From Nostoc sp. NIES-3756 (GTDB taxonomy: Bacteria; Cyanobacteriota; Cyanobacteriia; Cyanobacteriales; Nostocaceae), in NCBI RefSeq assembly GCF_001548375.1, contig NZ_AP017295.1:1116001-1180000 (forward strand): a stretch of DNA of 64,000 nucleotides. Direction: 5' to 3'. Position 1 is the first letter of the stretch; the number at the start of each line of letters is the position of its first letter. The position numbers and the translations under genes were made by a program. The notes below the pieces were generated by a model. That model was not told the origin of the DNA. It saw only the letters and a list, made by a program, of their open reading frames with translations, and searched no databases. Positions 41,930-51,371 of this stretch are shown here, piece after piece.

Positions 41930-42979
41930 ACAATTGAAATTGACGGTTCCTACGGCGAGGGAGGAGGACAAGTTCTTCGGACATCCCTTAGTTTAGCCGC
42001 CATCACTGGTGAACCCATACGCATTACAGGAATACGCGCTGGACGCAAAAAACCAGGGTTAGCCGCGCAGCACTTAACAGCAGTGCGTGCGGCGGCGGCA
42101 ATTTGTCATGGACAATTGCAGGGTGATGCGTTGGGTTCTACGATGCTGGAATTTATTCCCGGTGGTACGGTGCAGCCTGGAACCTATAGTTTTGATGTCA
42201 CTGAAGCACAGCAAGGTGGTTCGGCTGGGGCTATTACCCTAGTTTTGCAGACAATTCTCTTGCCTTTAGCCTTAGCCGAGGGTGATTCTGAAATTACTCT
42301 ACGGGGTGGAACTCATGTCATTTTTAGCCCGACAATGACATACATTGAGCAAGTGTATCTGCCAATGTTACGCCGCATGGGCATCACCGCTCAAGTCAAA
42401 TTAGGGGCTTGGGGATGGTATCCCAGAGGCGGAGGGGAAGTAAATTTGCAGGTGAAGGGAGGTTGCAAACTCACCGGAATTAACTTGTTGGAAAGGGGAG
42501 AGTTAAAGCGGGTGCGAGGACTAGCAGTGGCGACAGAATTACCCGTCCATATTCCCCAACGCATGGCCAGCCGTGCCGAGAATTTACTACGTACAGCCGG
42601 GTTAAGGGTATATGTGCAAGCACTAAGAGAGAAAGGTGTAGCCCCAGGCGCAGGTATTTTTTTAACTGCTGAGTATCGTAATAGTTTGACGGGATTTGGT
42701 GGCTTTGGACGTTTGCGTTTATCCTCAGAAAAAGTTGCAGAGATTGCTTGCGAACAACTGTTACAATTTCACCAAACTGGCGCACCAGTCGATGAACATT
42801 TAGCAGATCAATTATTATTACCGGCGGTGTTAGCTTCAGGGGAAAGTCATTATAAAGTGTCTGAGGTGAGTACACATTTAACAACTAATGCCGCAGTTAT
42901 TGAAAAGTTTGGCTTAGGAAAGATTAGTGTTAATCAAGCAGAAAGGACTGTGGCGATCGCTTCTAGAGGAATGTTATAA
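41927..42979 (+). CDS. rtcA: RNA 3'-terminal phosphate cyclase
   Basis: 350 aa, full-length RtcA. It converts a 3'-phosphate at an RNA end to a 2',3'-cyclic phosphate with ATP through a covalent His-AMP intermediate. Marks: IDGSYGEGGGQVLRTSLSLA at the N-terminus, RAGRKKPGLAAQHLTAVRAA, GGSAGAITLVLQTIL, and the C-terminal VSTHLTTNAAVIEKF with His317 in the position of the nucleotide-accepting His. The start ATG is formed by a TGACTAA repeat, with no other in-frame ATG nearby. No rtcB ligase gene is next to it. Confidence 0.95.
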   Translation: MTIEIDGSYGEGGGQVLRTSLSLAAITGEPIRITGIRAGRKKPGLAAQHLTAVRAAAAICHGQLQGDALGSTMLEFIPGGTVQPGTYSFDVTEAQQGGSAGAITLVLQTILLPLALAEGDSEITLRGGTHVIFSPTMTYIEQVYLPMLRRMGITAQVKLGAWGWYPRGGGEVNLQVKGGCKLTGINLLERGELKRVRGLAVATELPVHIPQRMASRAENLLRTAGLRVYVQALREKGVAPGAGIFLTAEYRNSLTGFGGFGRLRLSSEKVAEIACEQLLQFHQTGAPVDEHLADQLLLPAVLASGESHYKVSEVSTHLTTNAAVIEKFGLGKISVNQAERTVAIASRGML

Positions 42980-43124
42980 ATATGGAAAAATTTGAACACA
43001 GATGAATAAGATAAACGCAGATGAATAAGATGTTAGATTGTTGGCTAATGCACTACTTTGGTCTTGCTATGCTACTAATCAGTTTTTAACTGAACATTAT
43101 AAATTTATAGGCTCAAAATAATTG

Positions 43125-43167
43125 TGGAATAAGTATTTTATCCACATGAGACAAGATACTTATTCCA
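43125..43167. terminator. Perfect 12-bp hairpin between rtcA and the NDH-2 gene
   Basis: TGGAATAAGTAT (43125-43136) / ATACTTATTCCA (43156-43167), 19-nt loop. An alternative pairing GTGGA (43124) / TCCAC (43141) exists. No long T-run. It could still mark the end of both converging transcripts. Confidence 0.5.
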
Positions 43168-43228
43168 AACATTTACAGCTAATAAATTAGCATACAGAAT
43201 TAATTACACAGCTTAGTTTTCCTCTTCC

Positions 43229-44590
43229 CTAAACATTGACTGGTAGCCTGTTTTCTGTCGGTTGGTAATGATCATCATTATTAACAGTTTTGACTGTTTG
43301 CAGAACTTCTCGGCCTGTAATCAATCTAGCACCACGATTACGAGTAACGTAATTCCATGCCCACTGAATCATGACTACTAGCTTATTATTGAACTCGATT
43401 AAGAAGTAGATGTGAATTAGTAGCCAGAACAACCACGCAAAGAAGCCTTTCAATTTCATGAAACCTAAGTCTACAACGGCTGAGTTTTGCCCAATCATTG
43501 CTAAACTACCGTAATCGTTGTACTTGAATGCAGGCAGAGTTTGACCTTGTAGGCGCTTCTGCACCAATTTGGCGACGTATTCACCTTCTTGTTTAGCGAC
43601 TGGTGCGACACCGGGAAGGGGTTTACCGTTTTGGTGAGAGAAGTTGGCTAAATCTCCCACAACGAAAATATTGTTATGTCCCTTAATACTCAAGTCTGGT
43701 TCTACGATAACTCGTCCGGCGCGATCGCATTCTACCCCAGTTTTTTCGGCTAAGACATTGCCCATTGCCGAGGCTTTAACACCTGCTGCCCATAATACAG
43801 TCTTAGAGGCAATTTGTTTGACTTCATCGCCTTGTTTGATGCTAACGATGTCATTCTCAATGTTGGTTACGAAGGTTTTTGTCTGTACTTTCACACCCAA
43901 CTGTTTCAAGGATGCTTCTGCTTCTTGGGATAATTCCGGCGCGAAGGGAGGGAGTACTCGGTCTAAACCTTCGAGGAGGATGACTTGCGCTTCTGTGGTG
44001 TCAATGTTGCGGAAGTCTTCTTTGAGGGTTTTGTAAGCTAATTCGGCGATCGCACCTGCTAATTCTACCCCAGTAGGGCCGCCACCCACAATCACAAAAG
44101 TTAACCAAGCACGGCGCTTTTCGGGGTCTGTTTCTGTTTCTGCTGCTTCAAACGCCATAAAAATACGGCGGCGCATTTCAATTGCATCTTCTACAGTCTT
44201 CAACCCTGGCGCAAACTCTTCCCAGTTATCCTTACCAAAATAGGAATGCTTCGCACCTGTGGCGACAATTAAAGTATCGTAGGGGATTTTTTCATCACCT
44301 AGTACCACTTGTTGTGCTGTTGTGTCAATATCGCTGACTTCTCCCAGCAAAACTTTTGTATTCTTACTTTTACTCAATACTGCGCGCAGAGGGGAGGAAA
44401 TATCCGATGGTGACAGTGTACCTGTAGCAACTTGGTAAAGTAGCGGCTGGAATAGATGAAAGTTCCGTTTGTCAATCAGAGTCACATCTACTTTAGCTTT
44501 AGCCAGTGACTTTGCTGCATACAATCCACCAAAGCCGCCGCCTATTATCACGACCTTGTGGGGTGGGTTGTTCTCAAGTACTTCAACCAT
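43229..44590 (-). CDS. Type II NADH dehydrogenase (NDH-2), membrane-associated
   Basis: 453 aa. FAD domain VVIIGGGFGGLYAAKSLAKA (residues 13-32) and NAD(P)H domain VIVGGGPTGVELAGAIAELA (~170-190); LLYQVATGTLSPSDIS and the C-terminal GVAPVAKQEGEYVAKL and IGQNSAVVDLG motifs are typical. The C-terminus (FFAWLFWLLIHIYFLIEFNNKLVVMI) forms a membrane-binding amphipathic/hydrophobic pair. It oxidises NAD(P)H and reduces quinone without pumping protons, in the thylakoid or plasma membrane. ATG start. Confidence 0.92.
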   Translation of the reverse strand: MVEVLENNPPHKVVIIGGGFGGLYAAKSLAKAKVDVTLIDKRNFHLFQPLLYQVATGTLSPSDISSPLRAVLSKSKNTKVLLGEVSDIDTTAQQVVLGDEKIPYDTLIVATGAKHSYFGKDNWEEFAPGLKTVEDAIEMRRRIFMAFEAAETETDPEKRRAWLTFVIVGGGPTGVELAGAIAELAYKTLKEDFRNIDTTEAQVILLEGLDRVLPPFAPELSQEAEASLKQLGVKVQTKTFVTNIENDIVSIKQGDEVKQIASKTVLWAAGVKASAMGNVLAEKTGVECDRAGRVIVEPDLSIKGHNNIFVVGDLANFSHQNGKPLPGVAPVAKQEGEYVAKLVQKRLQGQTLPAFKYNDYGSLAMIGQNSAVVDLGFMKLKGFFAWLFWLLIHIYFLIEFNNKLVVMIQWAWNYVTRNRGARLITGREVLQTVKTVNNDDHYQPTENRLPVNV

Positions 44591-45039
44591 AAGAATTATT
44601 TCCTTGCGTTACGGGTGCTGTAACTATTCTTAACAAATTTGTATCAAAAATGTCACAATTATTTCTGTTTATTTTGAACATCTAAAAAATTGGTTAAAGT
44701 TACCAAAAATACATATAGCCAGTAATATAAGTTACACAGGTACTGTAATTGTGACAAAATTATCCTGTGGAAGTGCGACAAAGCCCACAGAATAACGTTT
44801 ATTTAGTCATCGCTTTAAACTGAATATTTTACGCAGTGAACAATAATTGACTATTTAATGTTTTCTAATTATGTGGTTCCTTATAATTTATGAGGATTGA
44901 TTTTAAAACACAGAGGGATGCGGAAGAGGGTTTTCTGGGGCTGGGTGTGAGGCAATTAGAGAATATTCGTGCTAACCTGTTGCTAAATTTTGATAAATTG
45001 ATACACTTGTTCTTCATTAACTTAGTTAATTAGCACTGC
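44591..45039. other. Intergenic region between divergent NDH-2 and smc genes
   Basis: 449 bases, AT-rich, presumably with both promoters. Some G-rich sequence (about 44911-44952) resembles intergenic GAGGG runs. I see no gene, no clear terminator and no strong repeat here. Confidence 0.6.
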
Positions 45040-48000
45040 ATGGTGCATATCAAGCGCGTAGAACTTACTAACTTCAAATCCTTCGGCGGTACTACAGCAG
45101 TCCCATTATTGCCGGGGTTTACTGTCATATCTGGGCCTAATGGTTCGGGTAAGTCTAATATTTTGGATGCGCTGCTGTTTTGTTTGGGACTGGCTAGTTC
45201 TAAGGGGATGCGTGCCGATCGCCTACCCGATTTGGTTAATAATACTCAAACGGCTAAAAGTCGTTCGGCGGTGGAAGCTAGTGTAACGGTGACGTTTGAT
45301 TTGTCTGATCTGATAGATGTTAATGATCAGTTGTCAGTTGTCAGTAGTAGTGAAGAATTACCACAGCATGAAGCGCCATCTGTGAATGGTAATGGACACA
45401 AAGCCACAGAATGGAGTGTAACTCGGAAGTTGCGGGTGACGCATCAGGGGAGTTATACGTCGAATTACTATATCAATGGAATTTCCGCGACGCAGACGGA
45501 ACTGCATGAGGAGTTGGAGAGGCTGCGGATATATCCTGAAGGTTATAACGTGGTTCTGCAAGGGGATGTCACCAGCATTATCTCTATGAAGGGGAAGGAA
45601 CGCCGAGAAATTATTGATGAGTTGGCGGGTGTGGCGGCGTTTGATCGCAAAATTCATCAAGCTAAGGATACTTTGGATGAGGTAAAGGAAAAGGAAGATA
45701 GTTGTCGGATTATTGAGACTGAGTTAACTTTACAACGCGATCGCCTCTCGCAAGACCGGGCGAAGGCGGAGAAGTATCAGAAGTTACGCACGGAATATTT
45801 AGAAAAGCAATCTTGGGAAGCGGTGTTGTCTTGGCGTTCTCTGCAAGCACAGCAGGAGAAGTTAGCCACCCAAATTCAAGCAGGCGATCGCAATTATGCG
45901 GAACTGACTACCCAGCTTACCAGTTTAAATACAGAAATTGCCGAGAAAACCGCCCAATTGGAAGAACTCAACGCCCATGTAAAAGCTATGGGGGAGGAGG
46001 AACTGTTGGCGGTACAGTCTACCTTGGTGACACAGGAGGCGGAACGGAAGCAACTGCAACGTCAGCAAAGCGAGTTAGAGGCGGCTGTTCAAGAAACTGC
46101 TAGGCGGTTAACGCAAACTGGGGAAGATATTCACAAGCATCAGCAGGCTTTGGGGGAAATTGCCCAAGCTCAGGATTTGGAGCGGCAATCTATTGTATAT
46201 TGTCAGCAGCAACGGGACGAAGCACAACAAGCTTTGGAAAAGTCCCGCGAAGCAGCCGCCGAAATCGCCTCAGCCTCGGAAGCGTGGGTACAGCAGCAAA
46301 CAGCGTTAAACCGTCAAATTGAAGTTGTATTGCAAACTCTAGAACCGCAACGGACAGAACAAGCGCAGTTAAGGGAACGGAATAGTCAATTACAGCAGTT
46401 AATTGAAGAACAAACACAGTTAACCGCCAGTTTAGAACCACAGCTAGCACAAAAGCAGGCTGATTGTACTGGATTAGAAACACAATTCAATACATCTAGT
46501 GAACCCATCCAAGAGTTAGCGCAAAATCTCGCAGCTACAGAACAGGAATTACAAATTCAACAAGATACTCAAAAGCGGCTGTTACAGGAACAACGGGATA
46601 AGCAACGTCAACTAGATAAAATCGATGCGCAAGCACAAGCACAACAAGAGGTACAGGGAACCCAGGCGAGTAAAGTTATTATCCAGTCAGGAATGCCTGG
46701 GGTTTGCGGCTTGGTGGTACATTTGGGACGGGTAGAACCTCGCTTTCAGTTGGCGTTAGAAATTGCGGCTGGGGCGCGGTTGGGACATATTGTCGTAGAA
46801 GATGATGGGATAGCCGCCGCCGGAATTGAATTACTCAAACAGAAACGCGCTGGAAGAGCGACATTTTTACCGTTAAATAAGATTCAGGCTCATAAATTTA
46901 CCCAAGATGCTACATTGCGTTTAGCTAACGGCTTTGTTAACTATGCCGTGAATTTGGTAGATTGCGATCGCCGTTATAAAGACATCTTTAATTACGTCTT
47001 CGGTAATACTGTAGTATTTTCCAACTTAGACTCAGCGCGAAAAAATCTCGGCTTATATCGCATCGTTACCTTGGATGGGGAATTATTAGAAACCAGTGGC
47101 GCGATGACTGGGGGTAGTAGTAACCAGCGTTCCTCTTTACGGTTTGGGAATGCGGAAGCAGCAGAGTCAGAAGAAGCCGTTGCATTGAAGCAGCGTTTAG
47201 CAGATATTGATCGGATTTTAGACCGTTGTGGTGATGCGATCGCTAATTTATCCATCAAAACCAAACAACTGTCGCAAGAACTGACAGAAGCGCGTCAAGC
47301 CAGGCGGGAACAACAGTTACAGTTGGAACAGTTGCAGAAGGATATTAAGAGTTTAACAAGTCAGTTAGAAGGGACGCGATCGCAACTGAGTCAAAATACT
47401 GAAAAATTTACTACAGCCCAGTCCCGCCTGGAAATTTTGGATAAAGAACTTCCAGGACAAGAAAGCCAATTACAACAACTACGCCAAACCCTAGCAGAGT
47501 TAGAAGCCTCCCAAACTCCTAGCGAATGGCAACAAATTCAAGCGATAATTAAAACCCAAGAACAACAACTGCAACAACGAGACACTGCCTTAAGGGAAGC
47601 CGAACAACGTTTAAAAAATCTGGAAAATCAACAACAACGCCTGCAAGAACGTATCCAAGAAGGCGAACAACGCATTACCCAATATCAGCAAGAACAACAA
47701 ACCCAACAAAATCAACTATCTTCCCTCAGCAGTCAACACTCAGCACTGGCGATGCAAATCTCGGAAATTCGCAGCAAATTAACCGAACTGGAAAAGCATC
47801 TAGGAGAGGAGAAACAAAAACGCGACGCTATTGAACAAGAAGTGCGATCGCATCTCCTCCGTCAGCAACAATTAGAATGGGAAATCCAAAAGTTAGAAGA
47901 ATCTCAAATCAAGCGGCGGGAAGATTTAACCGCCTTACAAACTCAGTTACAGGAATTAGTTCCAGAATTGCCTAACCCATTGCCAGAAGTACCAGATAAG

Positions 48001-48666
48001 GTAGACTTAGAAGAATTGCAGAAAGAATTGCGATCGCTTGCCAAACGCCTCCAAGCAATGGAACCTGTAAATATGCTGGCTTTGGAAGAATATGAACGCA
48101 CGCAAAAGCGCTTAGAAGAACTATCAGAAAAATTACAGACACTAGAAGGAGAACGCACTGAACTACTTCTACGCATCGAAAACTTCACCACCTTGAGGCA
48201 AATCGCTTTTAAAGAAGCCTTTGACGCTGTAAACGAAAACTTTCAATCAATCTTCGCCACTCTTTCCGACGGCGACGGCTACCTACAACTAGATGATCCT
48301 GAAGATCCCTTTAGCAGTGGCTTAAATTTAGTCGCCCACCCCAAAGGTAAACCAGTACAAAGACTCGCCTCCATGTCTGGGGGTGAAAAATCCCTCACCG
48401 CCCTAAGCTTTATTTTCGCCCTACAACGTTACCGCCCCTCACCTTTTTACGCCTTTGATGAAGTAGATATGTTTCTTGATGGGGCAAACGTCGAACGATT
48501 GTCAAGAATGATTAAACAACAGGCACAACAAGCCCAATTCATAGTTGTTAGTTTGCGTCGTCCGATGATAGAATCAGCCGAACGCACAATAGGCGTTACT
48601 CAAGCACGAGGAGCTTATACCCAAGTTTTGGGAATTAAGTTATCATCCTCAAATACATCTGCTTGA
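45040..48666 (+). CDS. smc: Chromosome segregation protein SMC
   Basis: 1208 aa, the full SMC layout: N-terminal head (Walker A GPNGSGKSNILDAL, residues 33-46), a long coiled coil (about 240-540), the hinge (about 545-690, SGMPGVCGLVVHLGRVEPRFQLALEIAAG), the return coil and the C-terminal head with signature MSGGEKSL and Walker B FYAFDEVDMFLDGA. It condenses and segregates the chromosome with ScpA/ScpB, neither of which is adjacent. In the N-terminal head, residues about 96-125 form an insert rich in S/E/N whose DNA (CAGTTGTCAGTTGTCAG, 45331-45347) resembles the intergenic STRRs. ATG start. Confidence 0.97.
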   Translation: MVHIKRVELTNFKSFGGTTAVPLLPGFTVISGPNGSGKSNILDALLFCLGLASSKGMRADRLPDLVNNTQTAKSRSAVEASVTVTFDLSDLIDVNDQLSVVSSSEELPQHEAPSVNGNGHKATEWSVTRKLRVTHQGSYTSNYYINGISATQTELHEELERLRIYPEGYNVVLQGDVTSIISMKGKERREIIDELAGVAAFDRKIHQAKDTLDEVKEKEDSCRIIETELTLQRDRLSQDRAKAEKYQKLRTEYLEKQSWEAVLSWRSLQAQQEKLATQIQAGDRNYAELTTQLTSLNTEIAEKTAQLEELNAHVKAMGEEELLAVQSTLVTQEAERKQLQRQQSELEAAVQETARRLTQTGEDIHKHQQALGEIAQAQDLERQSIVYCQQQRDEAQQALEKSREAAAEIASASEAWVQQQTALNRQIEVVLQTLEPQRTEQAQLRERNSQLQQLIEEQTQLTASLEPQLAQKQADCTGLETQFNTSSEPIQELAQNLAATEQELQIQQDTQKRLLQEQRDKQRQLDKIDAQAQAQQEVQGTQASKVIIQSGMPGVCGLVVHLGRVEPRFQLALEIAAGARLGHIVVEDDGIAAAGIELLKQKRAGRATFLPLNKIQAHKFTQDATLRLANGFVNYAVNLVDCDRRYKDIFNYVFGNTVVFSNLDSARKNLGLYRIVTLDGELLETSGAMTGGSSNQRSSLRFGNAEAAESEEAVALKQRLADIDRILDRCGDAIANLSIKTKQLSQELTEARQARREQQLQLEQLQKDIKSLTSQLEGTRSQLSQNTEKFTTAQSRLEILDKELPGQESQLQQLRQTLAELEASQTPSEWQQIQAIIKTQEQQLQQRDTALREAEQRLKNLENQQQRLQERIQEGEQRITQYQQEQQTQQNQLSSLSSQHSALAMQISEIRSKLTELEKHLGEEKQKRDAIEQEVRSHLLRQQQLEWEIQKLEESQIKRREDLTALQTQLQELVPELPNPLPEVPDKVDLEELQKELRSLAKRLQAMEPVNMLALEEYERTQKRLEELSEKLQTLEGERTELLLRIENFTTLRQIAFKEAFDAVNENFQSIFATLSDGDGYLQLDDPEDPFSSGLNLVAHPKGKPVQRLASMSGGEKSLTALSFIFALQRYRPSPFYAFDEVDMFLDGANVERLSRMIKQQAQQAQFIVVSLRRPMIESAERTIGVTQARGAYTQVLGIKLSSSNTSA

Positions 48667-48724
48667 GTTTTTGTTAATAATAGTGTATAGATAAACCGGA
48701 TTCGAGATCAGGACTCCGTATAGA

Positions 48725-49705
48725 ATGACCTCTGAACAGATAATTAGACGTTCCGACATATTAAATACCCAGGTGATCACCCGCGATAATGGCAAACGGT
48801 TAGGCATCGTAAGTCAAATCTGGGTGGACATTGATCAAAGAGAGGTTGTGGCGCTTGGTTTGCGAGACAGCCTGATCTCCATCTCTGGTCTGCCCCGCTA
48901 TATGTACCTTAGCAGCATCCACCAATATGGCGATGTGATCCTAGTTGATAACGAAGATGTCATAGAAGATATCGAAGTTGAAGCCTTAAGTAACCTAATG
49001 AACTGGGAAGTCATCACCGAAACAGGCGAAGTTTTAGGTAGAGTCCGGGGCTTCAGATTTGAGGCGGAATCTGGCAAACTTACTGCTATAGTCATCGCCT
49101 CCTTGGGACTACCCCAAATTCCCGACCAGTTTTTAAGCACCTACGAAATATCCATAGAAGAAGTAGTCAGCACCGGCCCCAACAGGTTGATTGTATTTGA
49201 AGGAGCCGAAGAACGGGTAAATCAGTTAACAGTGGGTGTACTAGAACGCTTAGGTATCGGTAAAGCACCTTGGGAACGGGACGCAGACGAAGAATATGGT
49301 TATTCCGCACCCCGCGCTGTTGCACCTTCAAATCAGCTACCCAGTGGTGTACCCTTGCAACCACCCAAGCCCAAAGTCCGCACTCCTGAACCCGTGGCTG
49401 AAGAAGAATGGACTGAGGACTATATTGAGGAAGAAAGACCACAGCGCCAAGTAATGAAAGCGCGTCAATACGAATCTATTCAGTACGAAGAAGACGAAGA
49501 AGACAACTGGAGTGAAGCCACAGGTAGAGACAGATACCAGCAACCCCCGTCTCAACCCTATAAAGCCCCGTCCTACACCAACGACTACGATGACTACGAT
49601 GATGATGTAGAAAGTGATGCTTGGGACGATGTACCACCGCAACCAGTGAATATTCCTAAAAAAGTCAAAGAAAGACAGCCAGAATACGAGGAAGAAGGAT
49701 ATTAA
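48725..49705 (+). CDS. PRC-barrel domain protein with acidic tail
   Basis: 326 aa. Two PRC-barrel-like segments (residues about 5-80 and 88-165), with the pattern VITRDNGKRLGIVSQIWVDID, EVVALGLRDSL and VLGRVRGFRFEAESGKL. The rest (residues 180-326) is acidic and disordered, with short DYDDYDDDVES-type runs and no further fold. PRC barrels bind RNA or proteins (RimM, photosystem H subunit). Function here unknown. ATG start 58 bases after smc, so probably co-transcribed. Confidence 0.85.
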   Translation: MTSEQIIRRSDILNTQVITRDNGKRLGIVSQIWVDIDQREVVALGLRDSLISISGLPRYMYLSSIHQYGDVILVDNEDVIEDIEVEALSNLMNWEVITETGEVLGRVRGFRFEAESGKLTAIVIASLGLPQIPDQFLSTYEISIEEVVSTGPNRLIVFEGAEERVNQLTVGVLERLGIGKAPWERDADEEYGYSAPRAVAPSNQLPSGVPLQPPKPKVRTPEPVAEEEWTEDYIEEERPQRQVMKARQYESIQYEEDEEDNWSEATGRDRYQQPPSQPYKAPSYTNDYDDYDDDVESDAWDDVPPQPVNIPKKVKERQPEYEEEGY

Positions 49706-49793
49706 TAATTCGTAATTCGTAGTTCGTAATTAGCCCTCTGCTTAGTTGATAAGAGAGGGTTAATTATGGGTGTTGACTGTTGACGGTTTGTTA

Positions 49794-49955
49794 GAGGTTG
49801 TTTGAAAAGTGTTTAGCTGTGATTTTAGAGACTTATTGATCCCCCCTACCCCCCTTAAAAAGGGGGAAAATTGAATTAAAGTCCCCCTTTTTAAGGGGGA
49901 TTTAGGGGGGTCTGAAAATATTTGATACATCATTAGGGACTTTTCAAACATCCTC
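49794..49955. mobile_element. MITE-like element with 17-bp terminal inverted repeats
   Basis: Left end GAGGTTGTTTGAAAAGT (49794-49810) and right end ACTTTTCAAACATCCTC (49939-49955) pair over 16 of 17 positions. TTA flanks both ends (49791-49793 and 49956-49958), as a 3-bp target duplication would. Inside is a large hairpin of about 30-bp arms (about 49841-49867 and 49882-49911; CCCCCCTTAAAAAGGGGG type). There is no open frame, so it is a non-autonomous element. The host transposase family is not known to me. It lies in the 384-base gap between convergent genes. Confidence 0.75.
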
Positions 49956-50089
49956 TTAACTGTTAACACAAAAAATAGTGTTTCAAACATGGTTTGCTTA
50001 CATTAAGCTAACTTACTACCCTTGACACAGGGTTCATCAACATTTTTCAAGTGTGTATTAATTACGAATTACGAATTACGAATTAATTT

Positions 50090-51226
50090 TTATGCTCCTT
50101 TGGCAATACCAAAAGATTCGCCTTTGAAGGTAATACCAAAGGGTGTTACCACAACTTCGCGGGTAGGGGATGCTTCAACTCTACCAGCGATCGCAGCCGT
50201 TAATCCCTGTTCTTTTGCTAACTGAACAATTCTCTCGCCATCTTGTTCTGTTTCTGTATAAAATGCAAAACCTGCACCGTAGTTAAATACAGATAACATC
50301 ATTTCCTTCCCACCTTCCAGATGGCTTTCCACAAATTGAAAGATTTCCGGCACAGGTAATAATTGTTCAATTACATACCGTAATGGTTTGGCAGATCGCA
50401 TCAATTTCTGCCATCCATGACCAGTAATATTTTCCATCGCCGTGGGACGAATACCCTCACGTAAAACAGCCTGCACCAGTGGCGTGTAGAGGTGGGATGC
50501 AGCATTCATCGCTTCCCATAACTGCTGTCCACTGGGTAGCTTTGTTCTGTAGCCATCAGGTAGAGACTCGGCTAGCTTCCGCACGGGGGTAAAGCCGTTT
50601 TCATGCAGTCCGGTACTTTCCACCAAAACGATCACATTACCTTCAGCCAACCTTGTACCATCAATGGGAGGCACACCAGGAGGCATAACACCAAACACAG
50701 AACCAGCAATGTCCAACCGTCCCGGAATCATCTTGGTTTTGAGTTGGGGCGTTTCTCCAGAAATGTAAACACATCCTATACGTCTGCATCCCTCAACCAC
50801 GCCATCGAGAAACCCATCAAGAAAGGCAGGTGTAAATACAGTTTCTGGGGTGCTTGAGGGTAGATATAGCCCTAAAAGTACAGTTTGCATCCCTGAAGAC
50901 GCGGCATCATTTGTTAGGCAGGAGAGAATTTTAATACCAATGTTCCACCAGAACCGCCGCAATTCCTCTTGGGAAAGGTCATCAGGACGGGCATCATCAG
51001 CCGTACCCAAACCTTCAGGGACAAGGCTAACAAAAAGCTCAGGGTTTCCCGTATGCAGGTAAGGGGCGAGATTAAAACTAAAGGCGTTAGCACTTCCCCC
51101 CAGCCCAGCAGATGGGACACCACCGTAAGAGGGGGCGAATTGTAGTGTGCGTTTTGCCGCCTCAATAAAGCGACGCTTGGCGGCATCGAGAGTATCATAA
51201 TCGACTTGATCAACGGCTTGGGTCAT
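50090..51226 (-). CDS. AIR synthase-related protein (PurM/selenophosphate-synthetase fold)
   Basis: 378 aa from the ATG at 51226; a longer frame to 51331 encodes repeat-derived residues and is not used. Two AIR-synthase domains: N-terminal (FVSLVPEGLGTADDARPDD... LSCLTNDAASSGMQTVLLGLYL) and C-terminal (VIVLVESTGLHENGFTPVRKLAE). The Pro/Gly-rich GETPQLKTKMIPGRLDIAGSVFGV links them, and it ends with GVGWQ-like ENITGHGWQKLMRSAKP. It is similar to PurM and to other ATP-using family members but lacks a clear purine context, so the substrate is unknown. The cell should have a separate purM. Confidence 0.8.
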   Translation of the reverse strand: MTQAVDQVDYDTLDAAKRRFIEAAKRTLQFAPSYGGVPSAGLGGSANAFSFNLAPYLHTGNPELFVSLVPEGLGTADDARPDDLSQEELRRFWWNIGIKILSCLTNDAASSGMQTVLLGLYLPSSTPETVFTPAFLDGFLDGVVEGCRRIGCVYISGETPQLKTKMIPGRLDIAGSVFGVMPPGVPPIDGTRLAEGNVIVLVESTGLHENGFTPVRKLAESLPDGYRTKLPSGQQLWEAMNAASHLYTPLVQAVLREGIRPTAMENITGHGWQKLMRSAKPLRYVIEQLLPVPEIFQFVESHLEGGKEMMLSVFNYGAGFAFYTETEQDGERIVQLAKEQGLTAAIAGRVEASPTREVVVTPFGITFKGESFGIAKGA

Positions 51227-51239
51227 TGTGTTCCTATGT

Positions 51240-51330
51240 GTGGAGATGAGGGAGATGAGGGAGATAAGGGAGATGTAGCTTGCTTCCCGAAGGGTGGGAG
51301 ATGAGGGGGATAAGGGGGATGAGGGAGACA
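51240..51330. repeat. GAGGGAGATGAGGGA tandem tract
   Basis: Multiple GAGGGAGAT and GGGGGATAA units (complement of CTCCCTCATC). A CTTCCCGAAGGGTGGGAG interruption forms a small hairpin. It lies between the AIR-synthase-like gene and the CruA/CruP gene, both on the minus strand. Confidence 0.8.
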
Positions 51331-51371
51331 AGATAGTTAAAATTTCTTCTTCTATTCCCCCTACTCCTCAC

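Noticed and set aside
49706..50089. Transposase remnant next to the MITE-like element
   Set aside because: No open frame or motif of a transposase in the gap; the element is non-coding.
51227..51331. 35-codon extension of the AIR-synthase-like gene (SLISLISLIS)
   Set aside because: Encoded by GAGATGAGG repeats; the ATG at 51226 gives the normal protein.
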